Shown here one piece after another: positions 1 through 5,211 of a stretch of 5,211 nt of DNA. The stretch is taken from contig JAHJBU010000012.1 in NCBI GenBank assembly GCA_018813375.1, positions 1 through 5,211 on the forward strand. Direction: 5' to 3'. Source of the DNA: Patescibacteria group bacterium. Lineage in GTDB: Bacteria; Patescibacteriota; Microgenomatia; UBA1400; PJMF01. Each line of letters begins with the position of its first letter. Position 1 is the stretch's first letter. The notes under the pieces were generated by a model that was not told the origin of the DNA, searched no databases, and worked only from the letters and a program-made list of their open reading frames with translations. The position numbers were made by a program, and so were the translations under genes.

Positions 1-536
1 CTAGACAGCGAAGAGTCATCTAAACCATGCAAGCCTGGGATAATTGAAGTCACCACGCTGTCAGTATCAAAACCGCTAATAAATTTTTGTTCTATTTCAT
101 TTAAAAAATCACTCGCTTGATCCGTAGCCAAAACCACTATATCTCCGGCTTTTCGCCCACCTTCAATAATTTTTAATTTTTCAGAGGAATATAGTAAAAC
201 CCCAGTCCTATCACTTCGTTTTAAAAATACACTGCCTCCAATTGCTCCTAAAATAATCTTTTTTTCTTTAAAAACTCCGCATATAAACGTCACCGCAACA
301 TCAAACTGCTCTGCTTTTTTGATCAAATCTGCCATAAATTTATGAAGCTCTTTTGAAGACTCAACTTTAGAGTGTGAAATTTGCTCAGTCAGATCGCGAC
401 CAACATTGCCAGCATGATCACCCGAAACAGAAAAAGCGCACACTAATTGACCAGCAGAGCAATAGCTTGAAACCACCTGAGACCAGCCACTAAATTGTGG
501 TAATCCAACGACTGGAGTAACGTCGACTTTATACAT
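1..536 (-). CDS. Degenerate PP2C-like protein, N-terminal part (partial at window edge)
   Basis: The reading frame opens with ATG at 534-536 (MYKVDVTPVV) and stays open for 178 codons to the window edge, so the C-terminus is missing. The fold resembles a PPM/PP2C-type serine/threonine phosphatase. An early segment at about residues 31-50 (AFSVSGDHAGNVGRDL) lies where the family has its DG-x-GG metal motif. A second segment at about 95-107 (LGAIGGSVFLKR) lies where GDSR is usual. A third at about 131-140 (GDIVVLATDQ) lies where GDxxxLATDG is usual. The acidic metal ligands are altered in the first two (SGD for DG, GGS for GDS), and TDG has become TDQ, so an inactive, sensing or scaffolding role is more likely than phosphatase activity. 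No signal peptide or membrane segment is visible in this part. The start lies 23 bases after the upstream gene's stop. There is an AAGG only three bases before ATG, which is too close for a good ribosome site. The PP2C relation rests on motif resemblance only. Confidence 0.72.
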   Translation of the reverse strand, partial: MYKVDVTPVVGLPQFSGWSQVVSSYCSAGQLVCAFSVSGDHAGNVGRDLTEQISHSKVESSKELHKFMADLIKKAEQFDVAVTFICGVFKEKKIILGAIGGSVFLKRSDRTGVLLYSSEKLKIIEGGRKAGDIVVLATDQASDFLNEIEQKFISGFDTDSVVTSIIPGLHGLDDSSLS

Positions 537-543
537 TGACCTT

Positions 544-552
544 ATTTTATCA
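544..552 (-). promoter_or_regulatory. Extended -10 box before the PP2C-like gene
   Basis: On the minus strand the sequence reads TGATAAAAT, which is a TGN extension plus a 5/6 match to TATAAT. It ends seven bases before the ATG at 536. Transcription would be expected to start about one base before the ATG, giving a leaderless mRNA. No good -35 box is seen 16-18 bases upstream. It lies in the 23-base gap after the small membrane protein's stop codon. This is a sequence-based prediction. Confidence 0.45.
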
Positions 553-559
553 CACTAGA

Positions 560-778
560 TCAAAGACTAACGATAAAAAACAATAATACTAAAATCGCTA
601 ATCCTATATGAATAAAACCAATTAATTTAAGTTGCTTTGAAAATGAAGTTACTAGAGACTTTTGCATAATGTGAATTTGTCTGATCACTACTACAGAAAA
701 AATCAAATATAATACTCCTGCAATTTCAAAAAGTACTTTTAAAAAACTAAAAAATAGTTCTGTTAGGTCAACTGGCAT
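560..778 (-). CDS. Small two-helix membrane protein, 72 residues
   Basis: This short protein has two hydrophobic segments, at about residues 9-33 and 51-71, joined by a polar, positively charged linker (RQIHIMQKSL, then SFSKQLK). It is therefore predicted to be a membrane hairpin; charge placement would put the linker in the cytoplasm. It has no enzyme motif. It resembles the small two-helix proteins common in Microgenomates genomes (possibly the DUF5657 type; I am recalling this and cannot check). The ATG overlaps the stop of the upstream PH-domain gene by one base (TAATG) and has a strong Shine-Dalgarno site inside that gene, so the two are almost certainly translated together and may form one membrane complex. 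It ends with TGA at 560-562. Function is unknown. Confidence 0.85.
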   Translation of the reverse strand: MPVDLTELFFSFLKVLFEIAGVLYLIFSVVVIRQIHIMQKSLVTSFSKQLKLIGFIHIGLAILVLLFFIVSL

Positions 779-1455
779 TATTTAACTCTTCCTTCTATTT
801 TTTCACGTTCTTCTTCTTCAAGCATTTCATTTAAAAATTGAGTGACTCTGGTTGGATGAGGCACAAACTCAAACTCAAACTCAGTTCTCTCAGCCGCAGT
901 TTGGATCTGGACTGTGCCGTAATTAAATAAAGATTGAGCCACACCACTAGTAATAGCAGTAATATCCTCAATTTTATCTATTTTAGCAGCAGCAATATTG
1001 CGATAGATCAAGGATAAAAAATCAATATCAATAATTCGCTCATTAGTTACAATATAGACATTATAAAACCAAGTCAAAAATGACTCAAAAGCATAACCCG
1101 TAGCAATTAAGTACCAAAAAAGATTAATTGCAATTTGAAAATTTCTGGATAATCCATCATAAAAGCTAGCATATGGGAAAAACGCTGGCATGACTAATAA
1201 CACGATTAAGGTTAAAATTTTACTAAACTGAGTCACGGGGTGTTGTCTAAGTAATAACAAAACAGACTCGCCATCAAGCTGTGAGTCAAAGGAATAAACC
1301 ATTAAAGGCTTGGGGGCATAGGCATCAAAGGGATTTTTAGAAGGTGTTTCCCGCCGCATTATTTCTGAATATTCATCTACGGCTTCAATAGGAGGAAGTT
1401 TTTTTTTAACAAAATTTCTAACTTTATCTTTAGAGGCGTCAAAAATATCTGGCAT
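778..1455 (-). CDS. Bacterial PH-domain (bPH, YdbS/DUF304-like) membrane protein
   Basis: This 225-residue protein starts at ATG 1453-1455. Residues 1-60 are charged and polar, with a lysine-rich patch (KKK at 17-19). A short motif, GESVLLLLRQHP (62-73), matches the GE...R.HP lead-in typical of bacterial PH-domain membrane proteins. Two hydrophobic helices follow (about 78-97 and 106-129). The PH-like domain then runs from about 130 to 210, with the family signature YNVYIVTNERIIDID (131-145), the I-x-D-I segment near 159-165, and FNYGTVQIQTA (177-187). The C-terminus is acidic (EEEERE). Proteins of this kind are membrane-bound and mostly of unknown function. The N-terminus and PH domain are probably cytoplasmic. 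It follows lepA by 20 bases and overlaps the next gene by one base. The start has no Shine-Dalgarno site but has a consensus extended -10 box close upstream. Confidence 0.88.
   Translation of the reverse strand: MPDIFDASKDKVRNFVKKKLPPIEAVDEYSEIMRRETPSKNPFDAYAPKPLMVYSFDSQLDGESVLLLLRQHPVTQFSKILTLIVLLVMPAFFPYASFYDGLSRNFQIAINLFWYLIATGYAFESFLTWFYNVYIVTNERIIDIDFLSLIYRNIAAAKIDKIEDITAITSGVAQSLFNYGTVQIQTAAERTEFEFEFVPHPTRVTQFLNEMLEEEEREKIEGRVK
788..796 (-). promoter_or_regulatory. Shine-Dalgarno site for the 72-residue membrane protein
   Basis: The minus strand reads AGAAGGAAG, a purine-rich run nine bases before the ATG at 778 and inside the last codons of the PH-domain gene. Together with the TAATG stop-start overlap at 776-780 it supports coupled translation of the two membrane proteins and fixes the start of the downstream one. 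Confidence 0.7.
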
Positions 1456-1464
1456 GATATTTTT

Positions 1465-1473
1465 ATTATACCA
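1465..1473 (-). promoter_or_regulatory. Consensus extended -10 promoter before the PH-domain gene
   Basis: The minus strand reads TGGTATAAT, a perfect TATAAT with a TGN extension. It fills most of the 20-base gap between the lepA stop (1476-1478) and the ATG at 1455. Nine bases separate the box from the ATG, so a start at the usual distance would leave a leader of about three bases. No convincing -35 box is seen at the right spacing (best is a weak GTTTTA), which fits an extended -10 promoter. It would let the two or three membrane and PP2C-like genes be expressed apart from lepA. Confidence 0.62.
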
Positions 1474-1475
1474 GA

Positions 1476-3251
1476 CTAATCCTGCTCTAAAACTGCTAGA
1501 AATGCCTCTTGGCTAAGCTCTATACTACCCACTTGTTTAAGTCGTTTTTTACCTTTAGCTTGTTTTTTTAAAAGCTTCATTCTCCTAGTGCGGTCACCGC
1601 CATAGAGTTTTGCAGTCACATCTTTGCGATAAGCTTTTATTGTTTCCCTAGCGACAATCTTACCTCCAATTGCAGCCTGAATCGGGACTTCGAATAATTG
1701 GCGTGGAATCACTTTTTTGAGTTTGGCGGTCAGTTTGCGACCACGTTGCTCTGCTTGATTACGCATAGTCATAAAACTTAAAGCCTCGACTACTTCACGA
1801 TTAATCACAATATTTACCTTAACCGCATCTACGGTTTTATAACTAGTAACCTCATATTCTAGCGAGGCATAGCCTGATGTTAACGACTTAAGCTTATCGT
1901 GCAAATCAATAATTACTTCAGATAGTGGAATCTCAAACTCTAATTTGGTTCTCACTCCCATCGGCTGACTATTAATCAGCTCCCCTCGCTTGTCATTTAT
2001 AAACTGAATTATTGAGCTTAAATATTTATCTGGAGAATAAATAGTGGCAGTAGTTATTGGCTCGGCTACTTTATTAATTAAGCTTGGATCTGGCATTTCA
2101 GACGGAGAATGAATTTGAACTACCTGGCCATTAGTTTTAGATATTTGATAAATTACTGATGGAGCAGTAGCAATTAATTCTAAATCAAACTCTCGCTCTA
2201 ACCTTTCCCTGATAATCTCTGCGTGCAAAATACCCAAAAAACCAACGCGCAAACCATTGCCCAAAGCTTGAGAATGAGTACTTTGATATTGAAGAGACGA
2301 ATCATGAAGTGCTAATTTATCCATACTATCTTTTAAAGCACTAAAATGCGCTGCATCAATTGGATAAAGCTCCATGTAGACCATTGGGGTTGGCTCCTGA
2401 TATCCTGGAAGAGGCTTAATATTTTTTTTAAGATCAGTTTCCGCCACTGTATCCCCAATTTTGACTTTTTTAATATCTTTTAAACCTGTTGCCAAATAGC
2501 CTACTTCTCCGGCGGTGAGCTGTTGACGAGGTCGCATCTCAGGTGAAAAAATTCCAATTTCAATTGGGGTAAAACTAGACTGCGTAAATAGCAGCTGTAG
2601 CTTTTGTTTTTTTAGTACTCCATCCACTACCCGTATATATGCCACTACTCCCTTGTGGTAGTCATACTGAGAGGTTATTACTAAAGCCCGTAATGGATCA
2701 CTAGATTTACCGATTGGAGCAGGAATTCTCTTAATAATAGCCTCAAGAAGCTTGTCAACGTTTTGACCAGTTTTGGCTGACACAGCTAAAATCTCTTCTT
2801 CTGCAAAGCCTAAACTTTCCATTACTTCTAGCTTAATTAGGTCTAGATCAATAGTGGGCAAATCAATTTTATTTAAAACTGGAATGATAGTTAAACCAAG
2901 TCTTTGAGCTTTTTGGAAATTAGATAAAGTTTGCGCTTGCACTCCCTGAGAAACATCGATCAATAATACCGCGCCCTCACCAGCAGCTAAAGACCGGCTG
3001 ACCTCGTAGCCAAAATCTACATGTCCCGGAGTATCAATAAGATTAAGTGTATAGCCATGGTAGTTCATCCGTACTGGAGCTAATTTAATAGTAATCCCGC
3101 GCTCTTGTTCAATGGGGTTACTGTCTAACATGCGCTCTGTGAGATCACGTGCTGTAACGGTATTAGTAAGACGCAACAATGCATCAGTTAAAGTAGTTTT
3201 ACCATGATCAATGTGAGCAATAATAGAAAAGTTGCGGATTTTTGTTGCCAC
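1476..3251 (-). CDS. lepA: Elongation factor 4 (LepA), ribosome back-translocating GTPase
   Basis: This 591-residue protein is full length (E. coli LepA is 599). EF4 is a ribosome-bound translational GTPase linked to back-translocation, recovery of stalled ribosomes and 30S assembly. The G domain carries G1 AHIDHGKT (12-19), G2 RGITIK (51-56), G3 DTPGH (73-77, with the catalytic His at 77), G4 NKID (127-130) and G5 SAK (158-160). A beta-barrel domain follows (about 185-285), then the EF-G-like domains with GFLGILHAEII (337-347). The C-terminal domain found only in LepA is intact, with IPRQLFEVPIQAAIGGKI (515-532), LYGGDRTRR (549-557) and KGKKRLKQVG (566-575). The stretch before G2 (LDSNPIEQ) differs from the common LDSMDLER. 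The start is GTG, four bases after the rpsT stop, with no Shine-Dalgarno site. It fits because IRNFSIIAHIDHGK begins right after it, as in the family. Confidence 0.98.
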   Translation of the reverse strand: MATKIRNFSIIAHIDHGKTTLTDALLRLTNTVTARDLTERMLDSNPIEQERGITIKLAPVRMNYHGYTLNLIDTPGHVDFGYEVSRSLAAGEGAVLLIDVSQGVQAQTLSNFQKAQRLGLTIIPVLNKIDLPTIDLDLIKLEVMESLGFAEEEILAVSAKTGQNVDKLLEAIIKRIPAPIGKSSDPLRALVITSQYDYHKGVVAYIRVVDGVLKKQKLQLLFTQSSFTPIEIGIFSPEMRPRQQLTAGEVGYLATGLKDIKKVKIGDTVAETDLKKNIKPLPGYQEPTPMVYMELYPIDAAHFSALKDSMDKLALHDSSLQYQSTHSQALGNGLRVGFLGILHAEIIRERLEREFDLELIATAPSVIYQISKTNGQVVQIHSPSEMPDPSLINKVAEPITTATIYSPDKYLSSIIQFINDKRGELINSQPMGVRTKLEFEIPLSEVIIDLHDKLKSLTSGYASLEYEVTSYKTVDAVKVNIVINREVVEALSFMTMRNQAEQRGRKLTAKLKKVIPRQLFEVPIQAAIGGKIVARETIKAYRKDVTAKLYGGDRTRRMKLLKKQAKGKKRLKQVGSIELSQEAFLAVLEQD

Positions 3252-3255
3252 TAGC

Positions 3256-3498
3256 TTATTTTAGCAGTTTGAGTAACGAAGCGTGCTGAGATTTAAGACG
3301 AGCAGCTTTATTGGCATGAAAAATGTTTCTTTTTGCAGCAAGATCAATAGCCTTATAAGCTATATTTAAATTATCTTGGGTTGGCTTAAGACGCATTTTT
3401 TTCATCGCTGTCACTGCAGCAGATTTTACTCGTTTATTATATTGTGCTTTGCGCAAGCTTGCTCTAAGTGCTTTTTTTGCATGTGGTAATACTGGCAT
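3256..3498 (-). CDS. rpsT: 30S ribosomal protein bS20
   Basis: bS20 is a small, very basic helical protein that binds 16S rRNA early in assembly of the small subunit. The 80-residue product has family features in order: HAKKALRASLRKAQYNKRVK (6-25), a basic KKMR patch (33-36) and the C-terminal IDLAAKRNIFHANKAARLKS (51-70), which matches the family's IDxAAKKGxIHxNxAARxKS. I chose the ATG at 3496-3498 because MPVLPHAKKALR aligns with the usual MPxIKSAKKALR start. A GTG six codons upstream (3516) would overlap the preceding gene and add residues the family lacks. The gene lies 11 bases after the SIMPL gene and four bases before lepA, the rpsT-lepA pairing seen in many bacteria. No Shine-Dalgarno site lies at good spacing from the ATG. 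Confidence 0.95.
   Translation of the reverse strand: MPVLPHAKKALRASLRKAQYNKRVKSAAVTAMKKMRLKPTQDNLNIAYKAIDLAAKRNIFHANKAARLKSQHASLLKLLK
3258..3266 (-). promoter_or_regulatory. Extended -10 box overlapping the rpsT stop, before lepA
   Basis: The minus strand reads TGCTAAAAT, with TGN plus a 5/6 match to TATAAT, and it overlaps the last codons and TAA stop of rpsT. Six bases separate it from the lepA GTG, so a start at the usual distance would fall on or beside the GTG itself. lepA has no Shine-Dalgarno site, so a leaderless transcript would explain its start. Much of the box is also rpsT coding sequence (Leu-Lys-stop), so chance occurrence cannot be excluded. Confidence 0.4.
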
Positions 3499-3506
3499 AG
3501 GGGGTG

Positions 3507-3515
3507 ATTTTACCA
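3507..3515 (-). promoter_or_regulatory. Extended -10 box overlapping the SIMPL gene stop, before rpsT
   Basis: The minus strand reads TGGTAAAAT. Its TGG-TAA is also the last codon and stop of the SIMPL gene. Eight bases (CACCCCCT) separate it from the rpsT ATG, giving an expected leader of about two bases. The bases just before the ATG are C-rich and cannot act as a Shine-Dalgarno site; the only GAGGTG lies about 18 bases upstream, which is too far. Possible -35 boxes (such as TTTCTA at 17 bases spacing) are weak. Confidence 0.48.
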
Positions 3516-4340
3516 CACCTCATACATAATAGAAACAGACTTGCTGATTGAAACGTTGCTAAAGTCACTGCCAGTAGCTGTACTATCACTACTGCTTACT
3601 GCACTAGCAGCTGATTTATAGTCATCACTGATAGCTACCATTCTGCCTAGTCTTTTACCAGAGGCTTTGGCTATTTCTTTAGCTTTGGTTTTTGCATCTG
3701 CTACTGCTTTTACTCTAGCTTCTTGTTCTACTACTTCTTTTGTAGAGCTAGTAAATGTGACGTTGCTAACACTTGTGGCTTCATTAGCATAGAGTGCTTG
3801 CACCATTATAGAGGCTTGAGTAACATCACTAAATTTAATACCAAAAGCATTGGCTGCTTGGTAAATTTTCTGACCACTCATCCCTATTGTAGGAGTAATT
3901 TGATAAAAGGATTTATTAATTTCTACGTCAGGAGCAATGGTTTTGACTGTGTTAATTAGGGATTGGACTTCACTATCTCCTTGAGTAATGACTTGAGTAG
4001 AATTAACACCTGTAGTTACTTTGGTTACTACCATTGATATTTCATCGGGTTTAAAGTCTACTTTTCCTACTCCTATCGAAGTAATTTGAGTTGGCTTGAT
4101 AAGTAAACGAGGGAAGTAGCCAACAACTAAAACTAACATGATAATGGTGGCAAATGCCATCCAAAATTTTTGGTAGAAGGTTAAAGCTAAAAGATTTGGT
4201 GAGCTAAACATAGAACTGGGCCTTTCTGGTAATGGTGATATTGGTGGAGTTGTAAATGCAGGATCAAGCGCAGGAGATTGAGCTGACGATGCAGAAACAG
4301 AAGCTTGAGGGTTAATAGTGGGCTGGGTGGGCAGAGGCAT
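3510..4340 (-). CDS. Membrane-anchored SIMPL-domain (DUF541, YggE-like) protein
   Basis: This 276-residue protein starts at ATG 4338-4340, chosen because AAAGGA lies four bases upstream. A TTG start 24 codons earlier would overlap the upstream gene and has no such site. Residues 1-53 are rich in Pro and Ser and look disordered. One membrane helix follows at about 58-77 (MAFATIIMLVLVVGYF within it). The rest is a SIMPL domain, probably outside the cytoplasm: ITSIGVGKVDFKPDEI (86-101), a central YQITPTIG region (146-153), YQAANAFGIKFSDV (160-173), VSNVTFTSS (191-199) and the A/K-rich helix EQEARVKAVADAKTKAKEIA (205-224), then SGKRLGRMVAISD (227-239). SIMPL proteins form ring-like oligomers in some bacteria (Brucella BP26), with roles proposed in stress and envelope function, but no fixed activity. 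It lies 50 bases after the toxin-like gene. It could be co-transcribed with that gene; any functional link is open. Confidence 0.9.
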   Translation of the reverse strand: MPLPTQPTINPQASVSASSAQSPALDPAFTTPPISPLPERPSSMFSSPNLLALTFYQKFWMAFATIIMLVLVVGYFPRLLIKPTQITSIGVGKVDFKPDEISMVVTKVTTGVNSTQVITQGDSEVQSLINTVKTIAPDVEINKSFYQITPTIGMSGQKIYQAANAFGIKFSDVTQASIMVQALYANEATSVSNVTFTSSTKEVVEQEARVKAVADAKTKAKEIAKASGKRLGRMVAISDDYKSAASAVSSSDSTATGSDFSNVSISKSVSIMYEVW

Positions 4341-4344
4341 GTGT

Positions 4345-4350
4345 TCCTTT
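4345..4350 (-). promoter_or_regulatory. Shine-Dalgarno site deciding the SIMPL gene start
   Basis: The minus strand reads AAAGGA, four bases before the ATG at 4338-4340. It favours this ATG over the TTG at 4412 that would give 24 more residues. The 50-base gap upstream is AT-rich and has a possible TGATATATT (TGN plus 5/6 match) about 20 bases further up, but it holds no terminator hairpin with a T-run. Confidence 0.65.
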
Positions 4351-4390
4351 ATTAATTGTTGTTTATTAAATATATCATGTTCGGATCTTT

Positions 4391-5211
4391 TTAAGGATTG
4401 GCAGGCCACCAAGGAATAATTTCATCTGGTTGAATATCTATTTTTAAAGATGAAGTAATATTTAATGCCTCTAGAGCAGATACTCCCTGTGGAACTGGAG
4501 TAGTAGATGTAATATCTAGATAGCGTCTAAAATTAGCTTCAGTTAACTCAAAATATCCTAACTGCATTAAGTCATTAACGATCGGGTCATTAAGGTCAGC
4601 TATGTCTCCAATTAAAATTTGATCTATTCCCTCTGTTCCAGCTATTTGTTGCACACTGAAAGTTTCAGGATTAATAAATTGACCAAATGTGTTATCTGCT
4701 AAATACAAAGTTTCTCCTGTATCAACAACAGAAAAAGCATGTCTAAAAGAACCCTGACTTGCAGTCTCAACTAATCCTCTTGATGCTTGAACATTTTGCA
4801 ACTGATAAGTTTCAGCAGAAACACCGTATGCTTGTGCTGAATAATAATTTATATCTGAGCTCAGACCACAGCTGAGAGTCCTACACCCTGGTCCTTGAGG
4901 AGTAAGCTCTCCTGAATATAATAAGCTTTGATTTTGATAAATATCTTCTGTTAATTGCACAATCTCATCTAGTAAAGGGTTTCTCTGGGCTAAAGTGGTC
5001 TGTGGTCCACTCCCTAGTCCCCATTGTGCTTCATCTGCAAAGCTAAAAGCATTATTCACATACCGTCCTGCATCATCATAGCCTTGAGTAATAACATCAT
5101 CTGCTGCTTGGGCTACATCGTCCAAAACTCCCATTTGCACACCAGTAATAAAACCAGCACAAGCAAATGAACCTGGATCAGCTTGACAGGCTTGGATACC
5201 CTGATTAGCAC
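4391..5211 (-). CDS. C-terminal part of a large protein ending in a papain-fold, toxin-like domain (partial)
   Basis: The frame is open from the right window edge to TAA at 4391-4393, so the 272 visible residues are a C-terminus. A GTG at 5140 is not a likely true start, since 23 codons upstream are open and read smoothly (ANQGIQACQADPGSFACAGF). Numbering from that GTG, the first 60 residues are a linker rich in Ala, Asp and Gly. A compact domain follows, with SCGLSSDINYY (90-100), RHAFSVVDTGETLYLADN (133-150) and TFGQF (151-155). The order Cys91, His134, Asp149, with CG-x-S after the nucleophile, HAF-x-V, and D-x-TFGQF, matches papain-like cysteine protease or deamidase folds such as the Tox-PL families of polymorphic toxins. 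Cys86 is a second cysteine nearby. About 95 residues follow, ending in PWWPANP. Secretion is inferred from the family, not seen here. The target is unknown. Non-toxin papain-like peptidases are the main alternative. Confidence 0.7.
   Translation of the reverse strand, partial: ANQGIQACQADPGSFACAGFITGVQMGVLDDVAQAADDVITQGYDDAGRYVNNAFSFADEAQWGLGSGPQTTLAQRNPLLDEIVQLTEDIYQNQSLLYSGELTPQGPGCRTLSCGLSSDINYYSAQAYGVSAETYQLQNVQASRGLVETASQGSFRHAFSVVDTGETLYLADNTFGQFINPETFSVQQIAGTEGIDQILIGDIADLNDPIVNDLMQLGYFELTEANFRRYLDITSTTPVPQGVSALEALNITSSLKIDIQPDEIIPWWPANP

Noticed and set aside
560..562. TGA recoded as glycine (genetic code 25, as in Gracilibacteria and SR1)
   Set aside because: No TGA occurs inside any of the recognised genes, and the 72-residue protein ends sensibly at this TGA after its second helix, so the standard code is the simpler reading.
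3499..3516. A longer bS20 starting at GTG 3516
   Set aside because: The six extra residues (VKSPP and so on) are not typical of the family, and the ATG at 3498 begins the conserved MPxxxxAKKA start.
3723..3959. A 78-codon open frame on the plus strand inside the SIMPL gene
   Set aside because: It lies wholly opposite a well-supported gene, its product is Cys- and Asn-rich with no recognisable motif, and every other gene here is on the minus strand.
4341..4412. A longer SIMPL protein starting at TTG 4412
   Set aside because: It would overlap the upstream gene by about 20 bases and lacks a ribosome site, whereas the ATG at 4340 has AAAGGA four bases before it.
4394..4412. Inverted repeat TTGGTG-GCC-TGCCAA near the end of the toxin-like gene as a terminator
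   Set aside because: The stem has only six pairs, two of them G-T, it lies inside the coding region, and no T-run follows.
5138..5140. GTG at 5140 as the start of the toxin-like protein
   Set aside because: The frame stays open through 23 more codons to the window edge with protein-like content, and no Shine-Dalgarno site precedes the GTG.

Overview
The window holds seven genes, all on the minus strand, so the order of reading is from right to left. Spacing is very tight: the largest gap between genes is about 50 bases. The sequence is AT-rich and there is no RNA gene, mobile element, CRISPR array or dispersed repeat that I can see. No stretch of 300 bases lacks a gene. The set of genes suggests a member of the Candidate Phyla Radiation (Patescibacteria), most likely Microgenomates-like: a divergent rpsT-lepA pair, a bacterial PH-domain membrane protein, a tiny two-helix membrane protein and a degenerate PP2C-like protein packed together. 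This placement is inferred from gene content; no marker here is decisive.

Reading order: (1) the C-terminal 272 residues of a larger, probably secreted protein that ends in a papain-fold, toxin-like domain with a plausible Cys-His-Asp triad (4391-5211, cut by the window edge); (2) a membrane-anchored SIMPL-domain protein (3510-4340); (3) ribosomal protein bS20, rpsT (3256-3498); (4) elongation factor 4, lepA (1476-3251); (5) a two-helix membrane protein with a bacterial PH domain (778-1455); (6) a 72-residue two-helix membrane protein joined to it by a TAATG stop-start overlap (560-778); (7) the N-terminal 178 residues of a degenerate PP2C-like protein (1-536, cut by the window edge).

The translation core (rpsT-lepA, a pairing seen in many bacteria) sits between two groups of envelope genes. 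The most striking regulatory pattern is that four genes (rpsT, lepA, the PH protein and the PP2C-like protein) lack a good Shine-Dalgarno site but have an extended -10 box (TGN followed by TATAAT or TAAAAT) ending only 6-9 bases before the start codon. This would give leaderless or nearly leaderless mRNAs. The two other genes whose starts lie in the window (SIMPL and the 72-residue protein) have clear Shine-Dalgarno sites and no such box. The other main point of interest is the toxin-like papain-fold domain at the right edge.
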